DNA from: Saprospiraceae bacterium
GTDB taxonomy: Bacteria > Bacteroidota > Bacteroidia > Chitinophagales > Saprospiraceae
Length of the DNA: 64,000 nt
Assembly (NCBI GenBank): GCA_020848995.1
Contig: JADLHA010000048.1
Span: 124,001 to 188,000 of the forward strand
Direction of reading: 5' to 3'
Positions 1 to 8,237 of the stretch are shown here, one piece after another. Each line of letters begins with the position of its first letter. The first letter of the stretch is position 1. A program made the translations under genes and the position numbers. The notes under the pieces are model-generated. The model worked only from the letters and a program-made list of their open reading frames with translations. It was not told the DNA's origin and did not search any database.

Positions 1-109
1 TAACGTTGAATCCCCGGGCCTGTAAAAGTTTGGCTAGCGAAGCCGAAATGATTCCCTTACCTAGGGATGAAGTCACCCCTCCCGTAACAAATATGTATTT
101 TGCAGCCAT
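1..109 (-). CDS. pyrG: CTP synthase, N-terminal fragment
   Basis: Reading the minus strand from the ATG at 107-109 gives 36 codons that run off the window edge. They spell the very characteristic CTP synthase amino terminus: a KYIFVTGG strand, then SSLGKG (the P-loop of the synthetase domain) and [17 protein letters not shown] synthase aminates UTP to CTP using ATP and glutamine in the cytoplasm. Only the first part of the synthetase domain is visible; the glutaminase domain lies outside. One residue is slightly unusual: GGVTSS where most homologues have GGVVSS. The gene diverges from the MOSC gene, with about 35 bp between starts. Confidence 0.93.
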   Translation of the reverse strand, partial: MAAKYIFVTGGVTSSLGKGIISASLAKLLQARGFNV

Positions 110-144
110 ACTCAGGACTTGTTTGTGTTACGGGACATAAAGGT

Positions 145-930
145 ATGAAGAATTTTGTTAGCCAGAAGACTCCTACCCTCTTGTTGGATAGCGCATTCAT
201 CTATCCCCTCAAGTCCGGGCCTCCTCTGCAAGTATTTGACTTACAATTTAATCATGCTTGTTTGATGTACGATAGGCAGTGGATGCTCGTCGCTCCAGAT
301 GGGCAATTCATTTCCCAACGCCGACATCCTAAACTAAACACGCTGAGGCTTATTGACCAGGGAGAAAAATTTTTGTTTAGTTGCGATGGAGACTCCCTGG
401 CAATTCCCAAGGTCCTTGCATCGCCGCCAGTCCCGGAATGCCCGGTGGTGAAACTCTGGAAATCCGATTTTCCTGCAATGCCAGGCCCCAAGGAAATTTC
501 CGACTGGTTTTCTGAATTCCTGGAGGATGAAGTCTCATTTGTCATGACACCGCAGCGACCCCTGAATGATCGCCTGAAACGGGAAAACAGGGACATCGTC
601 CTTGGCTTCCAGGATAGTTGTCCCGTACTCATCGCAAACTTGGATTCCATAAAATGGCTTGATGCCGCTGTTGGAAAAGCCACACATCCTTTTCAATTCA
701 GAGCCAACCTGTACGTTCGCACAGGCAGACCCTTTTATGAAGACGACTTGGAAGAATTCTACATTGAAAACCAACTCTTTAGGAAAATCAAGGATTGTTC
801 CCGTTGTTCCATGGTAAACCTTGCTCCCGGAAAATCGGTATCAGATCCCTCCTTTCTGGAGGGGCTTTCTCGATTTCGAACCCGTAACGGCTCGGTCCAC
901 TTTGGAATCTATGCCTTACCGCTTTCCTAA
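145..930 (+). CDS. MOSC domain-containing protein (YcbX-like)
   Basis: A 261-residue protein with an N-terminal MOSC beta-barrel region (about 10-100) followed by the MOSC domain. Supporting motifs are FRANLYV in the domain core and, near the C-terminus, the cysteine pair in KDCSRCSMV, which resembles the CxRC motif of YcbX/mARC-type proteins where a cysteine binds the molybdenum cofactor. By family it is expected to bind Mo cofactor or sulfur and perhaps reduce N-hydroxylated compounds; no partner ferredoxin domain is present. I chose the ATG at 145; an upstream TTG at 100 would overlap the pyrG start and adds no conserved sequence. It converges on the M4 protease gene with a 4 bp overlap. 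Confidence 0.8.
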   Translation: MKNFVSQKTPTLLLDSAFIYPLKSGPPLQVFDLQFNHACLMYDRQWMLVAPDGQFISQRRHPKLNTLRLIDQGEKFLFSCDGDSLAIPKVLASPPVPECPVVKLWKSDFPAMPGPKEISDWFSEFLEDEVSFVMTPQRPLNDRLKRENRDIVLGFQDSCPVLIANLDSIKWLDAAVGKATHPFQFRANLYVRTGRPFYEDDLEEFYIENQLFRKIKDCSRCSMVNLAPGKSVSDPSFLEGLSRFRTRNGSVHFGIYALPLS

Positions 931-3900
931 ATTTTAACCAGTTTTCTGTTGAGTCTGTGTCCATTTGCAAAGCGGATGGAAAGCAGGTAACTTCCGGAAG
1001 GTAACTCCCGGGCTTCGAATACATGTGTCTTTTCGACCATTGGGCCATGATATACGGAATTGCCCAGAAAATCGAATAGTTCGAAGTGGACTGGAAGAGA
1101 TTCAGCATCGCGGCAGTCAATGTGAATGCTACCATCAAAGGGATTGGGATGCACTTCAACGCGATAAACGGCAAACTGATCATCATTCGCCGAGGGTTCT
1201 GCTGAAATATACAGATTGTCGATGTGTATGAAATCCTTGGTTAGGTCTAACTGGCCACTCAAACTGTCGACAGCCCCTTCGAGTACGATGTTTTCAATGA
1301 GGATGGTAACGGGACCGTTTTCCAGAGGAATTTCCTCCTGAAATTTTCCAGATATTGGCGTTGGACTTCCCTGAAGAATGTAGAAGGGGCCACCCGTAGT
1401 CTTGCCGTCCTTATCGTAAAAAAGGACGCGGCTTACGGCCGCCAGGGAAACATCGGTCAGCAGCGTGTCGTAACCCGGATTGCCGACTTTTTGCAGAAAA
1501 TCAAAGGAAAAATAGGCCTTTTGTATGCCGTCCGTAGAAAGGCAATTGTACAATTGCGACTTAAACTTAGGGTTAGCGGAAAAATAGGTGGCCAGGTCGG
1601 CAGAATTGATAAATGCCTTTGATCCATTGGGGTTGAAAAGCTTACCACCACTCATCAAAACGCCGGCAGACTGAGTCGGTCTGTCATCAACAGCCCAGTG
1701 AATGGAGGAGTCTGCATAAACGGTCAGGTGGGAGGTGTCAAATTCAAAATTGTCAAAAGGTTCCAGATAACCCAAACTGACATTGTCGGTAAAAATGGCC
1801 TGGAAAAAACTGCTGTTGTTTGCCGTGTTGGTATCCTTCGCGTAAGAAAGGATGGCCTCAATGGTGCCAAGCCCCCTGAAGTCTCTCGATACAGGAAAAA
1901 AATCAGAGCGATAACTTGCTCCCGGATAGATCGTGCGGTTTACAATCAGGCTGCGCTCGCTGATTTGCTGGCCGTAGGCCATGATCAATTTTAATTCAGT
2001 ACCCACTTCAACCGGATGGCATCCCAAATAGGTCGACACCACTTGCGCGGTCGTTTGAGTTCCTTCGCAGGGCGATCGCTGGATGTTAATTGAATTAACC
2101 CTGAAGTCGTATTCGGCGTTGTTGTTTTTGGAAATCAGCAGAGGCAAACGGTTATTGGTCGTATCGGCATCTCCATCCATGGCAACCGTGATCTGGATCA
2201 ATGTGTTGGTGCGATCCACATAAGCTTGCTTATTGAACGCGTAAATATGAGACTCACCAGGCAACAGGTCTTCCTGCAGCGTGTAGGTTTCTGATATTGG
2301 GTTCCTTCTGGGAACCTCGATTTTTAATGTGAGCACTGTTCCTTTGGCTACAGGTTTGTCACAACTCAGGTTGACGATGCGGACTTCAACGGGAAACTGA
2401 GCTTCTTTACAGACGAGCTGGGGGATTTTTTCGTTGACCAGCATGACATCCGGATCTGAATGCCTTGCACCCATTCCAACAGCAACCCAGGCTTCCACGA
2501 TGTTGGCGTATTCGGCCGAACATTTTCCATACCGCTGTTCGGCGATTTGCAAAGTGGCTTCGCGCATGTCATAATATTTTGACGTTTTTCCCAGGTAGCC
2601 TGCCATGGCCTCGTATACGATGCTTACGGCTTCGCGTATTCCAATTTTCTTGACGTCAAAAGCTATGTTTTTCTCGGTTACTCCGGTGTCACCTACGGAA
2701 AGCAGATAAAACCAGTAATTGATCACGCCGCTGTTGGTATGAACGCCCCCATTATCCGACGCGTTGGTTATCCAGCGGGTTCCTTTGTAGTTTTTGGGGT
2801 TCTTAAATCGAAGGGGATCCGACATACTCCGGAAGGCGGTATCGGGTGCTATGAAAAATCGTTGGCCGAGCAACCAGTTGAATTGGGCTGAGTCGTATTC
2901 GAATTCAACGGCTTTGCCGATGATGTCGGAAAAACCCTCGTTTAAGGCTCCGGATTCATAGAGATATTCCAGACCACAGGTATGCTGTGTCAGTCCGTGC
3001 GTGATCTCATGTGCTACGACGTCGAGAGAGGTCAGGGGTTTTGTGTTTACGGAGTCGCCAATCCCAAAGTTGGTGGCAGCTCCATCCCAGAAAGCGTTTA
3101 CATAAAATGTTGTGTCGATGATGCGGTTGAGCAATTTTCCGTCGTTGCCGTCAACACCCTTTCGGGCAAATTGAGTCTTGTAATAATCGAACGTACTTTG
3201 TGCGCCAAAGTGGACGTCGAGCGCACCATTTTTTTGGGCAAAACTTCCCGCCTCCCAGAAGTTGTCATCGTCGGAATACTTCCTGCCGGTAACCGAGATG
3301 GTTTCGATGCCATTGCCTCGCGTGGCATCATTCAGTTCGAAGCCCCCACCCGAAGCAGTAGTCGATAAGGTACGCAGTCCATGGTAGAGCGTTTCTCCGG
3401 TACCGTCTGCTCCGAAACAACTCATCAGCAGGTCGTGGCTCAATAGAACCTCGCCGTTGCAGGCATCGATGTAATACCTGCGCTTTGCAAGAGGACTGGT
3501 GCTGTATATGTCCACCTGGTATGCGAGATGAAACTGGCCACTTTGTTCGGGGTAAGCGGCATCGATTATGACCAGACGCGCAACCGGCGGTTGTTCTGCA
3601 TGGAGCTGTGGTTGTTCTCCACCTGGACTTTGGCTAACCAGCGCCGTGCGGATGGCATCTTCGGCAGCCATGGACGTGGTGACGTCCAATTCAATGGCAA
3701 ATGGTAGGTTGCCGTTGGCAGATACCACCCGATGGTCGCGCACGTGGACCATCCATTCGCTGCCAACAACTTCTAAACCCTTGTAATGATGCTGATATTT
3801 TAAATGATCCAATCCACTGCCATAAGACGAATTCGCAACGAGCTGAAGTGCGTTGTCTGCGGGTACTGCAAAGGCATTGCGTTGGTCAGCCAAGTGAGCT

Positions 3901-4046
3901 TCTGCATCGGGGAGCTTATTCGATAAATCCTGCCAGGTGTGGGAGGCCGGACGCAGGTGAGATTCAATGTTGCTTTGGCGGTAAACCTGAGCGGAGATGG
4001 TTTGTATTAAAGAAATAAGACAAACATGGATGAATAATTTGCGCAT
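927..4046 (-). CDS. Secreted M4 (thermolysin-family) metalloprotease with T9SS sorting domain
   Basis: A 1039-residue preproprotein. Residues 1-19 form a signal peptide, about 60-200 resemble the FTP/PepSY inhibitory propeptide, and the M4 catalytic domain spans about 210-525. Zinc ligands are visible: HEITH at 346-350 and the glutamate in GALNEGFSD at 370; NGGVHTNSG near 436 supplies the catalytic histidine. Two beta-sandwich, CARDB-like modules follow (about 535-760), then a jelly-roll-like stretch, and the C-terminus has the VHPNPF...LVKI pattern of a T9SS type A sorting domain. It is expected to be exported and attached to the cell surface or released, degrading extracellular protein. It is the last gene of a four-gene minus-strand run, 6 bp downstream of its neighbour. 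Confidence 0.93.
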   Translation of the reverse strand: MRKLFIHVCLISLIQTISAQVYRQSNIESHLRPASHTWQDLSNKLPDAEAHLADQRNAFAVPADNALQLVANSSYGSGLDHLKYQHHYKGLEVVGSEWMVHVRDHRVVSANGNLPFAIELDVTTSMAAEDAIRTALVSQSPGGEQPQLHAEQPPVARLVIIDAAYPEQSGQFHLAYQVDIYSTSPLAKRRYYIDACNGEVLLSHDLLMSCFGADGTGETLYHGLRTLSTTASGGGFELNDATRGNGIETISVTGRKYSDDDNFWEAGSFAQKNGALDVHFGAQSTFDYYKTQFARKGVDGNDGKLLNRIIDTTFYVNAFWDGAATNFGIGDSVNTKPLTSLDVVAHEITHGLTQHTCGLEYLYESGALNEGFSDIIGKAVEFEYDSAQFNWLLGQRFFIAPDTAFRSMSDPLRFKNPKNYKGTRWITNASDNGGVHTNSGVINYWFYLLSVGDTGVTEKNIAFDVKKIGIREAVSIVYEAMAGYLGKTSKYYDMREATLQIAEQRYGKCSAEYANIVEAWVAVGMGARHSDPDVMLVNEKIPQLVCKEAQFPVEVRIVNLSCDKPVAKGTVLTLKIEVPRRNPISETYTLQEDLLPGESHIYAFNKQAYVDRTNTLIQITVAMDGDADTTNNRLPLLISKNNNAEYDFRVNSINIQRSPCEGTQTTAQVVSTYLGCHPVEVGTELKLIMAYGQQISERSLIVNRTIYPGASYRSDFFPVSRDFRGLGTIEAILSYAKDTNTANNSSFFQAIFTDNVSLGYLEPFDNFEFDTSHLTVYADSSIHWAVDDRPTQSAGVLMSGGKLFNPNGSKAFINSADLATYFSANPKFKSQLYNCLSTDGIQKAYFSFDFLQKVGNPGYDTLLTDVSLAAVSRVLFYDKDGKTTGGPFYILQGSPTPISGKFQEEIPLENGPVTILIENIVLEGAVDSLSGQLDLTKDFIHIDNLYISAEPSANDDQFAVYRVEVHPNPFDGSIHIDCRDAESLPVHFELFDFLGNSVYHGPMVEKTHVFEARELPSGSYLLSIRFANGHRLNRKLVKI

Positions 4047-4052
4047 TATCGT

Positions 4053-6527
4053 TTAAGTTTTAATAAAGCGCAATATAGTATAAAATTCATCTTTGGCAAT
4101 TCTGATCAGGTAGAGTCCCTGCTGAAGCGAACCGGTATCGAATACGCGGACAGTCCCGCTTTTCTGATACTCCATGCGATCTTGGAGGCTATGCATCCTC
4201 CCCAGGTGGTCGAACAGAGCTATGGTGCATTTGTCTCCAAGCGCTTCAGGAAGATAGACGTGAAGCGTCGATCCTGCAGGATTGGGGTAAAGAAATGCTT
4301 TGAAAGGAGCAATTGCACCATCGTTGGCAACGGGCACACAGTCGATCGTTCCTGAATCTTGCAAGGTGCAGCCAAAATGATCCGCCATCGTGACAAGAAA
4401 CATCTCTCCGTGTCTGAGCGTGTCACCGTCCTGATGGCCGGTCAATACGATACCACCCGCAAAGCTGCTCGCGTCGATGTGCATAATGGCCAGTCCAGTG
4501 CGATTGCCCGCCGTGTCGGTTACGCAGGTATAATCGACTGAAAGCTCCGGTCTTGCAAATGCGCATGAATCGAAATGGCAGTTGATGAAGCCACTTGCGG
4601 ATGTGGAACATCCCGCATCGTCGGTTACGTTTACAGAGTAACCGGCTCCCTGCTCCAGGAGGTCACCGCTGCGATTGCCCTGAAGGGTATAATTGCCCAG
4701 ATTGCCTCCCACATTGACTTCCAGCCTGGCTCTCAACAGGGTGTCGATGCATTCGTATTGAACCTGGACACTCAACTTAGATTGGCTGCAATCGAATGGC
4801 GGACAGTCAATCTGGCCTTCTTCGACCACATAGCAGGAATCAGAGTCGATGATCACAGCCTGGTAGCGATCACCGTGGCGAAGCACGGTGCTGTCAGAGG
4901 TCCCGTAATAAAAGTAAGCCCCGCTCCCACCCGTTCCACGCACGCGGAGAAGTACCTCTCCGGTGGCCCGGCCAATGGAGTCCTTGAGGCATTCCCGTTC
5001 AACCTGAATCCCAAGGTCACCTTTGGCACAATGGGCAGGAGGAGCACAGGATATGCGTATGTTTTTAAAATCCCGACAGCCCGCAGCATCTTCAACAAAT
5101 GCGAGAATTTCAGTGCCTGGCAGGAAGATCTCTCCTGGAGCCGGTCCGGTATAGAGAATGGGCGCAATTCCACCGGTTACGCTGTAGCTGACCCTGCCCA
5201 GAATGCCATGGAGGCATTCTTCTTCGATCTCAAGCGATAATGCGTCGAATGCAGGCGCAAGACTGAATGCATCTACTCGAATGCAGATGTCAGCTTCGGC
5301 AGCATGGATGGGTCTGGTCAGGTTGGCTATTTGAAGGTAATACTTTGCCCCTGCAGTCAGATTGCGAAAAACCAGGGGACCCTGACAAGGATCAGGTGCG
5401 GGGCCGCAACTGATTTCTGAAAGAGCGTTGCAATTTCCTCCATACAAGGCGTAATGGTACAGAAACCCACTTGCTATGGATACGGCTACTTCCCTTTCCT
5501 GGGGTGCAACGAAACTGTACCAGATATCCGGGGCAGCGAAAACCATACACTTGCTTTTGATCGTTCCCGCTTTTGCATTGAAATTGTTCGCTGTCGTGCA
5601 TTCGCGCCCCAGTTCCAGAGGGAGCGCCTGCACACAATCTTCATTTGCCGGCGTCTGCTCATTGCGCTCAATAATTTCAAGGCAGAGCTTCCCTTCGAGG
5701 GTGGAAAAATAACCGCTCACCTGAAGGTAGTAGCTTGCGTTGGGTGTTGGATTTAACAACACGACGCGCCCGCCCAGGTCTTCGCATTTTACTTCATTCA
5801 GGTTGGCGCAATTGCCCTTATAAACCGTAAGGACATCTGCAAAATTAGCATGAGAGATGATTTCGAGAGGCTTGTTGGTCGTTGGCGTAAAACTAAACCA
5901 AATATCCGCACGTGACCAGGAGTTCAAACTGGGTATTGGCTGGTCAAAACGGGCCAGTAAGTTACTTCCTTCTACGCAGGGAGTATTGATGGTAAGCATC
6001 ATGCTGTTCGCGCATCCGTCGTTTACCGGATACTCGCGCGAGCGCTTCTCCACAGCTATACAAAGACCTTGCTGGTCATCGCGGCCATAATATTCAATTT
6101 GTTTCGCGATCCGGAAGTAATACGTCTTGCCCGATGTTACGTTTACATACGAACGTTCACCTTCAAAACCAAATTCATCCCGGTTATCGCAAAGCATTTC
6201 CGCTAGATTCGCACAGCTTCCTTCAAATACGGTCAGCGCATCGTTGTATTGCGCATTGGTGATCACCGCAATTTGTCCGTCGAAATCGCTTTCGTATTTG
6301 TACCAGATGCCCTGAATATACTTCCCAGGGCATTGCACAGCCGGTCCGGTCAGCAATGCTCCAAGGGCCGTACCGGAAGTGCATGCTTCTCCCGGTCGGA
6401 GCAAAACGGCCTCCGAACAATCGTCGTTGTCAGCACCTGAAATCGTCTTGCCATTGGGCTGGGCCCCCGTGCACAGTGCTATGAAGGTCAGGCAAAAACC
6501 GATGAAGAGTTGAATTGGATTTTTCAT
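4053..6527 (-). CDS. T9SS-exported repeat protein with cysteine-framed SprB-like modules
   Basis: An 824-residue secreted protein with signal peptide (about 1-22) and no enzyme motif. Three related modules (about 33-155, 165-285, 290-420) each begin with a D-C-x-x-A or N-D-G-C-A motif and carry IWYKY/IWFSF/IWYSF strands and a GxCxxLxEhxC segment, resembling ligand-binding beta-sandwiches of Bacteroidota surface proteins. Four shorter repeats follow (about 430-735), each opening with E/Y-x-C and closing with a D-x-x-G/S-C element and a final I-D/N/S-C, like SprB-type repeats. The C-terminus (AFLYPNPAGSTLHV to the end) is a T9SS sorting domain. Adhesin or binding partner of the neighbouring M4 protease is an inference. 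Confidence 0.85.
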   Translation of the reverse strand: MKNPIQLFIGFCLTFIALCTGAQPNGKTISGADNDDCSEAVLLRPGEACTSGTALGALLTGPAVQCPGKYIQGIWYKYESDFDGQIAVITNAQYNDALTVFEGSCANLAEMLCDNRDEFGFEGERSYVNVTSGKTYYFRIAKQIEYYGRDDQQGLCIAVEKRSREYPVNDGCANSMMLTINTPCVEGSNLLARFDQPIPSLNSWSRADIWFSFTPTTNKPLEIISHANFADVLTVYKGNCANLNEVKCEDLGGRVVLLNPTPNASYYLQVSGYFSTLEGKLCLEIIERNEQTPANEDCVQALPLELGRECTTANNFNAKAGTIKSKCMVFAAPDIWYSFVAPQEREVAVSIASGFLYHYALYGGNCNALSEISCGPAPDPCQGPLVFRNLTAGAKYYLQIANLTRPIHAAEADICIRVDAFSLAPAFDALSLEIEEECLHGILGRVSYSVTGGIAPILYTGPAPGEIFLPGTEILAFVEDAAGCRDFKNIRISCAPPAHCAKGDLGIQVERECLKDSIGRATGEVLLRVRGTGGSGAYFYYGTSDSTVLRHGDRYQAVIIDSDSCYVVEEGQIDCPPFDCSQSKLSVQVQYECIDTLLRARLEVNVGGNLGNYTLQGNRSGDLLEQGAGYSVNVTDDAGCSTSASGFINCHFDSCAFARPELSVDYTCVTDTAGNRTGLAIMHIDASSFAGGIVLTGHQDGDTLRHGEMFLVTMADHFGCTLQDSGTIDCVPVANDGAIAPFKAFLYPNPAGSTLHVYLPEALGDKCTIALFDHLGRMHSLQDRMEYQKSGTVRVFDTGSLQQGLYLIRIAKDEFYTILRFIKT

Positions 6528-6536
6528 AAGGCGGAA

Positions 6537-8219
6537 TTAGAAAACATTAATGCGACGAATAAAGGTTTTTCCGGCGCTGTCGAGCTGATACAGGTATTCG
6601 CCCGGATGGATTTTCCATTTTTGCGGATCAAAGGGGATGGTATACGATCCTTTGGGGGTATACGCATCGTGAAGGGTTGCCAGCAGTCTGCCATCCAGCG
6701 TTTTGATGTACAACCTCACCTGATTGGATCCAAGCTGAGTGAACTTGATATCGACCATTCGGTCGTTGGAGGGATTGGGTTCGTGACCCACCAGGATGGT
6801 GTTATAATTGGATCCTGAGGGGGTTCCCAGGCAGGGAGTGTCAAAAAGAGGTAAACGGCTGTAGGGTTTTCCGAGGCAGTAATCGACGAGTTCGCTTTCC
6901 ATGCACATCCACTGCTCCATCACGCTCGCATACATGGTTCGAAAGTCGATTGAGGCTTGCTGTTCGAAATACACGCGGGTACTGCCACCCCTTAACCCCG
7001 GATCGTCGAGGTTGATGGGAGTTCCGTAGAAACCGCCTTTCACTCCCGGACCAAAAAGCATCATCGGCGACATATTGCCGTGATCCGTTCCTGCAGACCC
7101 GTTTTCACGGATGGTACGACCAAATTCCGAAAAGGTCATGATGCTGACTCCCTGGTCGAATCCATCGGCTTTTAGGTCATTGAAAAAAGCGGACACGCTA
7201 TCCGCGATGTTCATCAGCAACCTGTTGTGTGCACTTTTTTGGTTGGCATGGTTGTCGAATCCGTCAATGTAGACCATGTAGACCTTTGTTCCGAGTCGGC
7301 CTTTGATCAGCCTCGCGACAATTTTCAGCTGATCGGCAAGACGGGATGCAGTATTTGTTGGGTAGGTGGCTTTCGAACTCGCTCCATTATAGGCCTGCGT
7401 AACCGACTGGCTGTAGCGAAGCGAATTGTTGGTGAGTTGTCGCAAAAACTCTACCTCTTCATCCCGAGGACACTCGCCAAGGTCGTCGGTCGGGTATAAT
7501 TTTCCGTATTGAGCGAGTCGGTAAAATTCATTCGGATCGTTGAAAACGAGTTCGAATTGCTGGTTGTCAGGAGACTTGAATACGAGATCTGCGTTATAGC
7601 CAATGCGCAATGCGGGAGGCACGGTGGGTGGCGTCTCGTTGAATGCGGGAAAGTCCTGGTTCAGGTAACGCCCCATATACCCGGAGTTGATGCGAGGATC
7701 AAACCCGTTGTCCGCCGCACTGGCCCAGTTGTCGATGCTCGAAAAATGCGAAAAATCCTGTTTCGGATATCCCACATTGTGGAGGATAGCCATATTGCCT
7801 TCATTCCATAAGGGCATCAACGACGACATTACCGCGGGCATCGCAAAATCCGTCTGCCCAAAGCCCGAAAGTAAGGTGGTGTCGGTGTAATCCGTACCGT
7901 ATTTATGACTGATGTTGGGTCGGTAGCTGAGGTAGGCGGAATTGCCAGCAGAGTCTGAATGCGGGAAAATCATGTTTAGCCCGTCATTTCCACCAAACAT
8001 CTTTAGCAGGACCAGGATGTTGTTGCCGGGGCTAAAGGCCGCGGGCAGGCTCGTAGGAAACAGCGAATTGACGGGCATGCCATTGAGCAGCATGGTCCCC
8101 AGACCGGCAAATCCCCCGGTGAGCAGAAAATGCCGCCGGCTCCACATCAGGTGATCTGCCTGATGCTCAGCACTAAACTCGTCCTTTGGCATCCCTTTTG
8201 ACTTATGATACTTGCGCAT
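6537..8219 (-). CDS. DUF1501 family protein with Tat-like signal and T9SS sorting domain
   Basis: A 560-residue member of DUF1501, a family related to the alkaline phosphatase/sulfatase superfamily whose reaction is not known. The N-terminus carries SRRHFLLTGG (residues 27-36), matching a twin-arginine export motif, followed by a hydrophobic stretch. Family signatures include MFGGNDGLNM, the MTFSEFGRT motif and GTDHGNMSPMMLFG, which hold likely metal-binding aspartate and histidine residues. The last 80 residues (about HEPNPSNDRMVDI onwards) form a T9SS sorting domain. It lies 18 bp downstream of a DUF1800 gene; these two families are commonly found side by side in Planctomycetes and Bacteroidota. 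Confidence 0.9.
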   Translation of the reverse strand: MRKYHKSKGMPKDEFSAEHQADHLMWSRRHFLLTGGFAGLGTMLLNGMPVNSLFPTSLPAAFSPGNNILVLLKMFGGNDGLNMIFPHSDSAGNSAYLSYRPNISHKYGTDYTDTTLLSGFGQTDFAMPAVMSSLMPLWNEGNMAILHNVGYPKQDFSHFSSIDNWASAADNGFDPRINSGYMGRYLNQDFPAFNETPPTVPPALRIGYNADLVFKSPDNQQFELVFNDPNEFYRLAQYGKLYPTDDLGECPRDEEVEFLRQLTNNSLRYSQSVTQAYNGASSKATYPTNTASRLADQLKIVARLIKGRLGTKVYMVYIDGFDNHANQKSAHNRLLMNIADSVSAFFNDLKADGFDQGVSIMTFSEFGRTIRENGSAGTDHGNMSPMMLFGPGVKGGFYGTPINLDDPGLRGGSTRVYFEQQASIDFRTMYASVMEQWMCMESELVDYCLGKPYSRLPLFDTPCLGTPSGSNYNTILVGHEPNPSNDRMVDIKFTQLGSNQVRLYIKTLDGRLLATLHDAYTPKGSYTIPFDPQKWKIHPGEYLYQLDSAGKTFIRRINVF

Positions 8220-8237
8220 GTTAGCTTGTTTTGACAG

